A stretch of DNA of 10,903 bases. It comes from Eubacteriales Family XIII. Incertae Sedis bacterium. GTDB lineage: Bacteria > Bacillota > Clostridia > Peptostreptococcales > Anaerovoracaceae. The stretch covers positions 1 to 10,903 of the forward strand of contig JAITKU010000074.1 in assembly GCA_031278255.1 (NCBI GenBank), in the 5' to 3' direction. The translations under genes and the position numbers were made by a program. The first letter of the stretch is position 1. Every line of letters begins with the position of its first letter. The notes beneath the pieces were generated by a model that made no database searches, was not told where the DNA came from, and saw nothing but the letters and a program-made list of their open reading frames with translations. Shown piece after piece: positions 1-7,009 of this stretch.

Positions 1-430
1 CCCCCGCCGCTGGCGCGGCCGCGTTATCGTCCGGGTTCTCCGGATCGCTTACGACGCCCGCCTCGTCGGAAACGTCCATATCCGGGGCGACCGCGATTTC
101 ACGCGCGGGGGCTTCCCCCTCCGTAAGGACTTCGGCAGACTGCATTTCGGGCGCGGTCTCTCCCCCCGCCGAACCCGCCGCCTCCGTTAGAACTCCGGCA
201 GACTGCGGCTCGGGCGCGGTCTCTCCATGCGGCGCGGGTACTTCCCCCTCCGGCGGGCTGAGATCGACTTCTGAGAACAGATCCTCGACGGATTTTATAT
301 TCAGCTTCTGTTCGGCCGGTGTCTCGGCGGCGCCCGCCTCGTCGGAAACGGGCGTCTCCGTATCCTCCGCAGCATAGACCGTGAGGGTTTGCAAGAAAGA
401 TTTGATTTTTTCGATCGGTGCGAACGCCAT
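1..430 (-). CDS. Acidic Pro/Glu/Ala-rich protein, N-terminal part (runs off the left edge)
   Basis: An open frame of 143 codons starts at the ATG at 430-428 and has no stop before the window edge, so only the N-terminus is present. A GGAGG site at 436-440 lies 5 nt upstream and fixes the start. The first 20 residues (MAFAPIEKIKSFLQTLTVYA) are mildly hydrophobic and basic. After that the chain becomes strongly acidic and rich in Glu, Pro, Ala and Asp. It contains a repeated segment of the type GETAPExQSAxVLTE (two copies) and the motif VSDEAG twice. There is no clear signal peptide, membrane segment or enzymatic motif in the visible part. Such sequence usually forms a disordered linker ahead of a folded domain, which here would lie outside the window. 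I do not recognise the family. The gene is divergent from the aldo/keto reductase. Confidence 0.75.
   Translation of the reverse strand, partial: MAFAPIEKIKSFLQTLTVYAAEDTETPVSDEAGAAETPAEQKLNIKSVEDLFSEVDLSPPEGEVPAPHGETAPEPQSAGVLTEAAGSAGGETAPEMQSAEVLTEGEAPAREIAVAPDMDVSDEAGVVSDPENPDDNAAAPAAG
119..226 (-). repeat. Tandem 45-nt imperfect coding repeat
   Basis: Two 45-nt units (182-226 and 119-163), separated by 18 nt, encode GETAPEPQSAGVLTE and GETAPEMQSAEVLTE. The repeat lies in frame inside the acidic gene, so copy number could vary without breaking the frame. A separate exact 20-bp repeat (CGCCCGCCTCGTCGGAAACG, plus strand) occurs at 55-74 and 331-350 and encodes the VSDEAG segments. Confidence 0.8.
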
Positions 431-477
431 GAATACCTCCGAAACCGAACAAAAGCGTTAAAATCGCTTGCGTTTTC

Positions 478-506
478 AGTATATATTTTACTATATATCG
501 GCGAAA
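478..506 (-). promoter_or_regulatory. Possible promoter of the acidic gene
   Basis: On the minus strand a TATACT -10 box (478-483) lies in a very AT-rich stretch, about 48 nt upstream of the start codon. The hexamer 17 bp further upstream (501-506, TTTCGC) is a poor -35 match. An inverted repeat AAGCG-N7-CGCTT (453-469) sits between this box and the ribosome binding site and could be an operator. The -10 box is plausible; the rest is weak. Confidence 0.35.
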
Positions 507-570
507 AACACAATGAAATTAGCCGGACGCCGAATAAAAACCAAAAAAGAAACAAAAAAACCGCCGTGTA

Positions 571-579
571 TGCTATACT
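571..579 (+). promoter_or_regulatory. Extended -10 promoter of the aldo/keto reductase
   Basis: TGCTATACT at 571-579 is a TGn-extended -10 element about 80 nt upstream of the reductase start. The region where a -35 would sit is A-rich, without a TTGACA-like hexamer, which is common for extended -10 promoters. The rest of the gene-free stretch 431-658 shows only AT-rich divergent control DNA and no further coding signal. Confidence 0.45.
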
Positions 580-658
580 GCTATCAGACGCGCATCCGCC
601 GATACGCGCGGAGGATCGGGCGCCGTTCTCAAAACGGGGAAAGGGGAATTGCACAGGG

Positions 659-1615
659 ATGAAAAAAAACACGCTCGGAAAAACGGGTATACCCGTCACA
701 CCCGTCGGCTTCGGCGTCCTGACGGTCGGCCGGACGCAGCTGGACATGCCCGTAAAGGAGGGCGCGGCCATCCTGCGCTACGCATTGGAATGCGGCGTCA
801 ACTTCCTCGATACGGCGCAGTATTACGAAACATATCCCTACATAAGGGAGGCCCTGCGCGGCACGCGCTTTGCGCCCGTGATCGTTTCCAAATCCCTGCA
901 GACAAGCGGCCGCGAAATGCGGGAGGCGATCGAGGAAGCGAGGCGGGAACTCGACAGGGATGTCATCGACGTGTTCCTCCTGCACGAACTGCGGCACGGA
1001 AACGACTTCGCAAGCAGACGGGGCGCGTTTGAAGCCCTGTGCGAGGCGAAAGCGAAAGGCCTCGTGCGGGCCGTCGGCGCGTCCACGCACCACGTTGACA
1101 TCGCCGAAAGGATGGCGGATATCCCCGAGATGGACGTACTCTTCGCGCTCATCAATTACAAGGGCCTCGGCATTCGCAAGGGCGCGGGTCCCGGGAAAAA
1201 GGAAGAGATGGCGGCCGCCGTGAAAAAAGCCGCGGAAGCCGGTCTCGGCGTATTCGCGATGAAAGTGTTCGGCGGGGGGAATCTCGTCGGCGATTATCTG
1301 ACCGCCTTGGATTATGTATCCGCGCTGCCCGGAATCTGCTCGATGATGCTGGGAATCGGACATCGGGACGAGGTGGACCGCATGATCGAGTATGCGGAAG
1401 GGAGAATAGATCGAAGTTACAAACCCGATATAAGCGAAAAGAGAATCCGTGTCGATCAGGGCGATTGCGAGGGTTGCGGCGCCTGCGTGGAGCGGTGCCC
1501 GAACCGCGCGATGTATTTCAACGACAGGGGTCTTGCCGATGTGAATGACACCCTCTGTCTGCGTTGCGGCTATTGCGCGCCCGTCTGCCCGGTCAGGGCC
1601 GTCATCATGCTTTGA
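659..1615 (+). CDS. Aldo/keto reductase with C-terminal 2x[4Fe-4S] ferredoxin domain
   Basis: This 318-residue protein joins an aldo/keto reductase barrel (about 1-250) to a ferredoxin-like tail (about 262-318). The usual catalytic tetrad is recognisable: D51 and Y55 in FLDTAQYY, K78 in VSKSL and H109 in FLLHEL. The tail carries two CxxCxxCxxxCP motifs (C270, C273, C276, C280 and C300, C303, C306, C310), which bind two [4Fe-4S] clusters. Fused proteins of this kind are common in strict anaerobes. They are thought to be cytoplasmic oxidoreductases that may use ferredoxin as well as, or instead of, NAD(P)H; the substrate cannot be predicted. The frame stays open back to 389, but the start at 659 matches the family N-terminus (KKNTLGKTGIPVTPVGFG) and follows a purine-rich AAAGGGG (640-646). 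The gene appears monocistronic, with its own promoter and terminator. Confidence 0.93.
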   Translation: MKKNTLGKTGIPVTPVGFGVLTVGRTQLDMPVKEGAAILRYALECGVNFLDTAQYYETYPYIREALRGTRFAPVIVSKSLQTSGREMREAIEEARRELDRDVIDVFLLHELRHGNDFASRRGAFEALCEAKAKGLVRAVGASTHHVDIAERMADIPEMDVLFALINYKGLGIRKGAGPGKKEEMAAAVKKAAEAGLGVFAMKVFGGGNLVGDYLTALDYVSALPGICSMMLGIGHRDEVDRMIEYAEGRIDRSYKPDISEKRIRVDQGDCEGCGACVERCPNRAMYFNDRGLADVNDTLCLRCGYCAPVCPVRAVIML

Positions 1616-1617
1616 TC

Positions 1618-1640
1618 GCGGCGTCCCCGCGCCGCTTTTT
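1618..1640 (+). terminator. Rho-independent terminator of the aldo/keto reductase
   Basis: GCGGCG (1618-1623) and CGCCGC (1630-1635) form a perfect 6-bp GC stem with a 6-nt loop, followed directly by five T residues (1636-1640). It begins 3 nt after the stop codon. On the other strand the hairpin is not followed by a T run, so it should act only on rightward transcription and not on the convergent iscU. Confidence 0.75.
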
Positions 1641-1642
1641 GT

Positions 1643-2101
1643 CTATTTGTTCTCCATATCGCAACCGTGTTCCCGGTCCTCCTCGTCCGCGTTGGGATCG
1701 AAGCCCTCCAGGCCGGCGTAGTATTTCCCCGCTCGCCGCGCGTAGTCGTAGATGGCCGAACGGATGGCGTGGTCCGCGAGTACGGAGCAGTGAACCTTGA
1801 TGGACGGAAGCCCGCCAAGCTCGTCGAGGACATCTTGATTCGTGATCTTCAGGGCGTCCTCTATGGTCTTTCCCTTGATCATATCGGTCGCCACGCTGGA
1901 AGAGGCGATGGCCGAACCGCAACCGAACGTCTTGAATTTCGCGTCTACGATCACCTCATCCTCGACCTTGATGGATATCTTCATCATATCGCCGCAGACG
2001 GGGCTTCCGTATATCCCCTCCCCGTCCGGATTCTGCATTTCACCCACATTGTGCGGGTCCGTGAAATGCTTGATCACCTTGTCATTATACAGCATTGCCA
2101 T
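1643..2101 (-). CDS. iscU: Fe-S cluster assembly scaffold protein, IscU/NifU N-terminal type
   Basis: This 152-residue protein builds [2Fe-2S]/[4Fe-4S] clusters from sulfur delivered by the cysteine desulfurase encoded just upstream. The three ligand cysteines are present: C36 in SPVCGD (with D38), C61 in FGCGSA and C105 in KVHCS. The 44-residue gap between C61 and C105 matches IscU/NifU and not SufU, which has an insertion there. LPSIK (98-102) corresponds to the LPPVK motif that HscA recognises in IscU, but it is altered, and no hscA or hscB is visible nearby. Compared with the roughly 128-residue E. coli protein there is an acidic C-terminal extension (about 130-152). The start at 2101 lies inside the end of iscS, a 17-nt overlap, with AAAGG at 2113-2117. 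Translation is therefore probably coupled. An alternative start is Met3 at 2095. Confidence 0.95.
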   Translation of the reverse strand: MAMLYNDKVIKHFTDPHNVGEMQNPDGEGIYGSPVCGDMMKISIKVEDEVIVDAKFKTFGCGSAIASSSVATDMIKGKTIEDALKITNQDVLDELGGLPSIKVHCSVLADHAIRSAIYDYARRAGKYYAGLEGFDPNADEEDREHGCDMENK

Positions 2102-3278
2102 TTTTTAACCAGCCTTTCTCTTTCGATACGGACGAGATGTTCCGCAATTTCTCCACATTCTTGACCAGACAATCCACCGTATAGTCGATGTCGTCCTTCG
2201 TCGTGAAATCGCCGACCGTAAACCGCAGCGAGCCGTGGATCATCTCCACGGGTACGCCGAGGGCCGTCAAAACGTGGGAGGGTGTCAAAGAGGCCGAGGA
2301 GCAGGCCGATCCCGTGGACACGGCGATGCCGTCGAGATCGAGCAGGAGCAGCAGCGCTTCGCCCTCTATATATTGAAACGTTATATTCAGATTGCCCGGC
2401 AGTCTGCGCGCGAGGCTTCCGTTGACGCGAATGTCGGGTATGTTCTCGCGAATCCTTTCCAGAAAATAGTTGCGCAGCTTTGTCAATCTTTCGATATGCG
2501 CATCCAGGTCCCGCGCGGACAACTCCGCCGCCTTGCCGAAGCCGATGATACCCGTCAGGTTTTCGGTGCCGGCGCGCTTTTTGTTTTCCTGCCCGCCCCC
2601 GTGTATATGGTTCGGCAGCGACACGCCTTTTCGGATGTACAGGGCGCCTACGCCCTTGGGTCCGTATATCTTGTGCGCGGAAACGGAAAGCAGGTCCACG
2701 CCCAGCGCGCGCACATCGATGGGAACATTACCCGGCGCCTGCACGGCGTCCGTGTGAAACAGCGCGCCGCGCTCTTTCGCGATCCTTGCAAGCGCCTCGA
2801 TCGGCTGAATTGTCCCGATTTCGTTGTTCACAAACATGATGCTGACCAGCGTCGTTTCGTCCGTGAGGGAGCGTTCCAAAAGGGCCGGGTCCACAAAGCC
2901 CTCGCCGTCCGTATCGAGATATGTAACCGCAAAGCCCCTCTTTTCCAAATATTCGCAGGAATGCAGCAGGGCGTGGTGTTCTATCTTCGTCGTGATGATG
3001 TGCCGGCCTTTTTTGGCGCGCGACTCGGCGGCCTCGATCACGGCCCAGTTGTCGGCCTCAGTGCCCGATGAGGTGAAAAAAATCTCCCGCGGACTCGCGC
3101 CGATCAACGCGGCGACGAGTTCCCGCGCCTCCTCCAGCGCCTGCTTGGACTCCTGCCCTATCGTATACAAACTCGAAGGATTTCCGAAATTCTGCGTAAA
3201 ATACGGGAGCATCGCTTGCAGGACCTCATCCTTTACCGGCGTCGTCGCGGAATAATCCAGATATACCTGTCGTTTCAT
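2085..3278 (-). CDS. iscS: Cysteine desulfurase, PLP-dependent, IscS/NifS group I
   Basis: This 397-residue enzyme converts L-cysteine to L-alanine and a protein-bound persulfide used for Fe-S clusters and probably thiolated cofactors. The fold-type I PLP signature is complete: H101 (KIEHHALL), N151/N152 (VNNEIG), D177 (FHTDAVQ), H202 and the Schiff-base lysine K203 in SVSAHKIYGPKG. The catalytic cysteine is C326 in STGSACSSASLTPSHVL. The long loop after it is typical of group I (IscS/NifS) enzymes and unlike SufS. Length is normal. The start at 3278 has GGAGA (3286-3290) 7 nt upstream. The gene is first in a two-gene operon with iscU. No iscR regulator gene is present, so regulation is not evident from the sequence. 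NifS is an equivalent name. Confidence 0.96.
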   Translation of the reverse strand: MKRQVYLDYSATTPVKDEVLQAMLPYFTQNFGNPSSLYTIGQESKQALEEARELVAALIGASPREIFFTSSGTEADNWAVIEAAESRAKKGRHIITTKIEHHALLHSCEYLEKRGFAVTYLDTDGEGFVDPALLERSLTDETTLVSIMFVNNEIGTIQPIEALARIAKERGALFHTDAVQAPGNVPIDVRALGVDLLSVSAHKIYGPKGVGALYIRKGVSLPNHIHGGGQENKKRAGTENLTGIIGFGKAAELSARDLDAHIERLTKLRNYFLERIRENIPDIRVNGSLARRLPGNLNITFQYIEGEALLLLLDLDGIAVSTGSACSSASLTPSHVLTALGVPVEMIHGSLRFTVGDFTTKDDIDYTVDCLVKNVEKLRNISSVSKEKGWLKNGNAV

Positions 3279-3319
3279 AACGCAATCTCCTGTGCTTCGT
3301 CGTTACCATGATTCCTATT

Positions 3320-3347
3320 ATTATACCTGCATTTTGTCAAATGTAAA
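3320..3347 (-). promoter_or_regulatory. Promoter of iscS-iscU
   Basis: On the minus strand, TTTACA (3342-3347) and a perfect TATAAT (3320-3325) are separated by 16 bp. This is a near-consensus housekeeping promoter that would start a transcript with a leader of about 35 nt before iscS. A TTGACA also occurs (3334-3339) but is only 8-9 bp from the -10 and so is probably not the -35. Confidence 0.7.
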
Positions 3348-3371
3348 CATCGAAATTTTCCGCGCGTTTCC

Positions 3372-3428
3372 CGTTTTGCGTTTTGCGGTTACAGTTCAAA
3401 GGTCCGGAATGGCAACGTTTTGCGTTTT
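3372..3428 (+). repeat. Paired 13-bp direct repeats in the divergent control region
   Basis: CGTTTTGCGTTTT occurs exactly at 3372-3384 and again at 3416-3428, start to start 44 bp, roughly four helical turns. The second copy ends 4 bp before the proposed -35 of the rightward operon. The arrangement fits a pair of regulator sites, but simple T-rich composition could also produce it. Confidence 0.4.
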
Positions 3429-3432
3429 TTGT

Positions 3433-3461
3433 TTGCATATATATGCCAAATGAGCTATAAT
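3433..3461 (+). promoter_or_regulatory. Promoter of the six-gene Dlt-like operon, with overlapping palindrome
   Basis: A perfect TATAAT (3456-3461) lies 17 bp downstream of TTGCAT (3433-3438), which matches only the first three positions of the -35 consensus. Transcription would start near 3468, giving a leader of about 43 nt. A perfect 12-bp palindrome, GCATATATATGC (3435-3446), covers the -35 and the first half of the spacer. A protein bound there would block RNA polymerase, so an operator is possible. Confidence 0.6.
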
Positions 3462-3510
3462 ACAAGTATACTGTAAATTTTCACGAAAATGAAAGGGAAC
3501 ATTTGAAGAA

Positions 3511-5163
3511 ATGCCAATGCTGTCCGCGATCAAAAAACGCACGGGAGCCTTTGCGGCCCTGCTCGTATCGTCGGCAAGGAAGCACAAGGGGTTGTTTGCC
3601 GGGTCGGCTCTGACATTGGTATTGTCGGCGGCCGCCTTGGCTTTCGGGGCGGCGGGCTTCCTCGATTTTTCCGCTCCCGTCGCCGTCGTGAGGGAGGTTT
3701 ACGCCATACAGGGCGAAGCGCTTTCGGCCGATCTTTTTTTGGCCGAAGTCCGGGACGGAAAGGTGCCCGCTTTCCTCCGAAGCCGCTCAAAAAACGCGGA
3801 CGATTACGACCGGACGGCCCGCGTGATCCTTTCTTCCGCCGCGAATTTCGACGCGAATGCGGCAGCCGCGGCGGCGGGCGACGCCCCCGCCGAAACGGAC
3901 GGGGAAACGCCGCGGGTTTTCGCCTATTACGAGGCGGCGCCCGACACCTCCGTTCCGGGCGAGCGGGATGTGACGCTCATCCTCGAGGACCCGCGGGGGA
4001 ATCGGGCGCGTTACAGCGCGAAGCTGACGGTCCTTTCGGGCAAAACCTTGGCGAAAGTGGAAGCCGCCGATCCGCCGCCCTCCCTCACGCTCGATCTCTT
4101 TTTTACGAAACCCGAAAACATCGCCGCGGACTTCGCGATTGCGCCCGAAACCCTGGACACCTCTTCCGCGGGCGCGGTGTACGATCTGCCGATCCGTATC
4201 GAAAACCGTATCGTGGACTGCAAACTGACGGTGAGCGACACGAGTCCTCCCTCCGCGACCGTCCGGGACCGAACCGTTTGCACGCTCGACAGCTTGACGG
4301 CGGAGGACTTTGTTTCGGATATCCGGGATATGTCGGACGTTTCCGCGGACTTTGTTACGCCGCCGATCTTCGGGGAAACGGGGACGCGGGATGTCGATAT
4401 CAAACTCACGGACGCCTTTGGGAACGAAAGTGTTTTGACCGCCGCGCTCACCGTGGTGCGGGATACGGAAAAGCCGAAAATCGCGGGCGTAAGGAATCGT
4501 TCCGTCTTTCTGAACAGCACGATCGGCTATCGCGAGGGCGTAAGCGTTTCGGACGATTTTGACAATAGTGTCCGGCTGGAAATCGACTCGTCGGCGGTGA
4601 ATCCGAACGCGCCCGGCAGATATCCCGTATATTATCGCGCCATCGACGCGAGCGGGAACGAAAGATCCGTTTCCGCGTACATTTCCGTGCTGGATGCGAC
4701 CGAGACGAGCGTATACGGCAAGGCCGACGAGATATTGGGAGAAATCACCCATGACGCCATGAGTCCCTACGAAAAGGCAAGGGCGATCTACAATTGGGTG
4801 TCCGCGAACGTGGCATATATAAACACCGGAAGCAAGCGGGAGGTTTTGCAGGGGGCGCTGGACGCTTTTGTGCGCAGGCGCGGCGACTGCTACACCTACT
4901 ACGCCGCGGGAGAAGTCCTGCTCACGCGGGCCGGTATCGACAACATCGGCATCCGGCGGATAGACGGGACGCCCACCACGCATTACTGGAGTCTGGTCAA
5001 CACGGGCGACGGTTGGCGGCATTTCGACACCTGCCCCGCGCCGATCTCGAACCTGAACAAGTTCATGTTCACGGAAAAAACGGCCAAAGAATACACGCAG
5101 AGGATCGGACGGCACTACTACGACTACGATCCGGAAAAATACCCGGTCGTGGCGGAAGAATGA
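3511..5163 (+). CDS. Membrane-anchored protein with Ig-like region and transglutaminase-like domain
   Basis: This 550-residue protein has a short basic cytoplasmic N-terminus, one membrane segment (about 27-51) and a large extracellular part. Residues about 55-240 are not clearly assignable but repeat the pattern of beta-rich segments. Two bacterial Ig-like/HYR-like modules follow (about 241-317 and 318-397), with the typical features DxxxPxI and G-x-Y-x-V-x-Y-x-A-x-D-x-x-G-N. The C-terminal domain (about 400-540) is of the transglutaminase-like cysteine peptidase superfamily, with the apparent triad C460 (RRGDCYTYYA), H491 (THYWSLV) and D506 (WRHFDTCP). Such domains cleave or transfer amide bonds outside the cell; the substrate is unknown. 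It is the first gene of the operon and overlaps a possible upstream start of the ligase by 4 nt. An AAAGGGA site (3492-3498) lies 12 nt before the chosen ATG. The presence of a complete triad suggests an active enzyme. Confidence 0.88.
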   Translation: MPMLSAIKKRTGAFAALLVSSARKHKGLFAGSALTLVLSAAALAFGAAGFLDFSAPVAVVREVYAIQGEALSADLFLAEVRDGKVPAFLRSRSKNADDYDRTARVILSSAANFDANAAAAAAGDAPAETDGETPRVFAYYEAAPDTSVPGERDVTLILEDPRGNRARYSAKLTVLSGKTLAKVEAADPPPSLTLDLFFTKPENIAADFAIAPETLDTSSAGAVYDLPIRIENRIVDCKLTVSDTSPPSATVRDRTVCTLDSLTAEDFVSDIRDMSDVSADFVTPPIFGETGTRDVDIKLTDAFGNESVLTAALTVVRDTEKPKIAGVRNRSVFLNSTIGYREGVSVSDDFDNSVRLEIDSSAVNPNAPGRYPVYYRAIDASGNERSVSAYISVLDATETSVYGKADEILGEITHDAMSPYEKARAIYNWVSANVAYINTGSKREVLQGALDAFVRRRGDCYTYYAAGEVLLTRAGIDNIGIRRIDGTPTTHYWSLVNTGDGWRHFDTCPAPISNLNKFMFTEKTAKEYTQRIGRHYYDYDPEKYPVVAEE

Positions 5164-5189
5164 CGCGGCGCGGAGGCGCGGAGGCGGGA

Positions 5190-6701
5190 ATGCTGCGAAA
5201 CATACTGGAATATCTGGAAAATACCGCGCAAATCCATCCCGATCGCACGGCCTTTTCAAACGAGACGGAAAGCCTGACTTTCGGCGAACTCCGCGAACGG
5301 GCGCGCGCGATCGGCAGCGGGCTTTTGCCATGCGGACGGAACAGGGCGATCGCCGTTTTTATGGAGAGGGGTCCCCGCATGACGGCCGCGTTTCTCGGCG
5401 TCGTTTACAGCGGCAACTATTACATTCCCTTGGAAAAAGAGATGTCGCAGAGCAGGATAGGGTCCGTTCTCGATGAGGCGGCCCCCGCTTTCATGATCTG
5501 CGACGAGAAAACGGAGGCAAGCGCCAAAGAACTCGACTACGCCGGGCGCATTCTCCCGATCGACCGGCTCGCGGCATCGGAAACGGACGAGGCGGGGCTT
5601 TCGGATGTGCGCGCCCGCGCCTTGGACGGCGATCCCGTGTACGTCGTGTTCACGTCCGGCTCGACGGGCGTTCCGAAAGGCGTCGTCGCCTGTCACCGAA
5701 ACGTGATCGACTACGCGGAGACTCTGGGGGCGGTACTCCGCCCCGATACGCACAGCGTTTTCGGTATGCAGGTCCCGCTCTATGTGGACGCCTGCCTGAA
5801 AGAAATCTGTTGCGGCATGAAATACGGTGCGAGGACGGTATTTGTTCCGAAGAAGCTGTTCATGACGCCGATCAGACTGGTCGAGTTTTTGAATCGGCAA
5901 GGCGTGAACACCGTCTGCTGGGTCGTTTCCGCCCTCACGATATTATCCGGGACGGGTACGCTGGAAAAGGCCGTTCCGAGGCTTCACACGATCGCTTTCG
6001 GCAGCGAGGTGTTTCCGTCAAAACAGTTCGGCCTCTGGCGCAAGGCCCTGCCGAAAGCACGCTACATCAATCTTTACGGTCCCACCGAATGCACGGGCAT
6101 GTCCTGTTATTACGAGGTGCCCGATGATTTCGACGCGGATATGCCGATTCCGATCGGCAGGGCTTTCCAAAACAGCGAGATACTCCTGATCGACGACGGA
6201 AAGCGCATAAGCGAAGCCGAAACGCCGGGGGAGATCTACATACGCGGCGCGGGCGTGACCTTGGGCTATTTCAACAGCCCTGAAAAGACGCGCGCGGCTT
6301 TCGTTCAAAACCCGACGCACACGCATTATCCCGAGATCGTATACCGGACGGGCGATATCGCGAAATACAACGCGCGGGGCGAGCTTTTGTACATCGGACG
6401 CAGGGACAATCAGATCAAGCATATGGGCTACCGTATCGAGCTTGCGGAAATCGAAGCGGCGGCGGTGAAGCTTGACACCGTGGGCGAGGCCTGTTGCGTG
6501 TTTTTGGAAGAACGCGATCGAATCGCGCTCTGTTACGCGGGAGACGGCGCCGAGGAGGCGGTCGCGGCCCAAATGCGGAAGCTGCTGCCCCGCTACATGG
6601 AACCCTCCGTATATCTGCGGACCGCCGTCCTGCCCCGCACGAACAATGGGAAGATCGACAGGGCGACGGTTCGCGGATGGGCCGCCGAACGCTCCGTCTG
6701 A
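5190..6701 (+). CDS. Amino-acid adenylating ligase, DltA-like
   Basis: This 503-residue cytoplasmic enzyme of the ANL superfamily should adenylate an amino acid and load it onto the carrier protein encoded next. Core motifs are intact: A3 FTSGSTGVPKG (154-164), A5 NLYGPTE (294-300), A7 YRTGD (385-389), A8 GRRDNQIKHMGYRIE (403-417) and A10 NNGKID with K488. D200 sits where DltA and NRPS domains have the Asp that binds the substrate amino group, favouring an alpha-amino acid. The DltA segment FCGEVLP is here FGSEVFP, so the Cys that in DltA contacts the D-alanine side is Gly271. The length is normal for DltA, with no condensation or other NRPS domain. The start at 5190 has GGAGG (5180-5184) 5 nt upstream and fits the family. 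An in-frame ATG at 5160 overlaps the previous stop as ATGA and would add 10 residues. D-alanine is possible but not assured as substrate. Confidence 0.9.
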   Translation: MLRNILEYLENTAQIHPDRTAFSNETESLTFGELRERARAIGSGLLPCGRNRAIAVFMERGPRMTAAFLGVVYSGNYYIPLEKEMSQSRIGSVLDEAAPAFMICDEKTEASAKELDYAGRILPIDRLAASETDEAGLSDVRARALDGDPVYVVFTSGSTGVPKGVVACHRNVIDYAETLGAVLRPDTHSVFGMQVPLYVDACLKEICCGMKYGARTVFVPKKLFMTPIRLVEFLNRQGVNTVCWVVSALTILSGTGTLEKAVPRLHTIAFGSEVFPSKQFGLWRKALPKARYINLYGPTECTGMSCYYEVPDDFDADMPIPIGRAFQNSEILLIDDGKRISEAETPGEIYIRGAGVTLGYFNSPEKTRAAFVQNPTHTHYPEIVYRTGDIAKYNARGELLYIGRRDNQIKHMGYRIELAEIEAAAVKLDTVGEACCVFLEERDRIALCYAGDGAEEAVAAQMRKLLPRYMEPSVYLRTAVLPRTNNGKIDRATVRGWAAERSV

Positions 6702-6770
6702 CTTTGGCCTCACGCCCGGCCTTGCCGCGCGCGGGTGCAAGCGACAACACATGCAAGGAGGAAAACCGCC

Positions 6771-7001
6771 ATGGATGAACTGATCGCCGTCTTGCGCGAG
6801 CAGCGCCCCGATATCGACTTCGCGACGCAGAAGAGCCTGATCGATGATGAGGTGCTGGATTCTTTCGATATCATCTCCGTCATAGCCCTCGTGTCCGAGC
6901 ATTACGGCGTAACGATCCCGCCGGAGGAGATCATACCCGAGAACTTCAATTCGGCGGAGAGCCTGTACGCGCTGATCCTTTCATTGCTTAAAAACGAATA
7001 G
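6771..7001 (+). CDS. Acyl/aminoacyl carrier protein, DltC-like
   Basis: This 76-residue acidic four-helix carrier protein has S31 in DEVLDSFDIISV as the site for the 4'-phosphopantetheine arm, which would hold the activated amino acid as a thioester. The size matches DltC. Its position between the adenylating ligase and the MBOAT gene is the strongest evidence that it is their dedicated carrier rather than the fatty-acid ACP. The start at 6771 follows a strong AAGGAGG (6755-6761) with 9-nt spacing; the in-frame upstream ATG at 6735 has no such site. The phosphopantetheinyl transferase must come from elsewhere in the genome. Confidence 0.93.
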   Translation: MDELIAVLREQRPDIDFATQKSLIDDEVLDSFDIISVIALVSEHYGVTIPPEEIIPENFNSAESLYALILSLLKNE

Positions 7002-7009
7002 GACGTATC

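Noticed and set aside
119..226. CRISPR-like repeat array
   Set aside because: Only two imperfect copies, in frame within a coding sequence.
99..452. A 117-codon minus-strand open frame at the left edge
   Set aside because: Gly/Arg-rich, no start signal. The neighbouring frame starting at 430 has a GGAGG site and stays open to the edge.
389..658. N-terminal extension of the aldo/keto reductase (90 more codons)
   Set aside because: It would cross the AT-rich divergent promoter region and the start of the leftward gene, and the family N-terminus begins at 659.
629..1363. A 244-codon minus-strand open frame over the aldo/keto reductase
   Set aside because: His/Arg-rich shadow of a gene whose catalytic and Fe-S residues are all in place on the plus strand.
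2235..3071. A 278-codon plus-strand open frame over iscS
   Set aside because: It is a shadow of a fully conserved cysteine desulfurase gene on the other strand.
5160..5189. Start of the ligase at the ATGA overlap
   Set aside because: Possible, but the ATG at 5190 has GGAGG at proper spacing and matches the family N-terminus; the extra residues (MTRRGGAEAG) look like noise.
3787..5331. A 514-codon open frame on the minus strand opposite the transglutaminase-like gene
   Set aside because: It is very rich in Arg, Pro and Val with no recognisable motif, and the plus strand encodes a protein with a complete catalytic triad and good promoter. High GC at codon position three leaves the reverse frame open.
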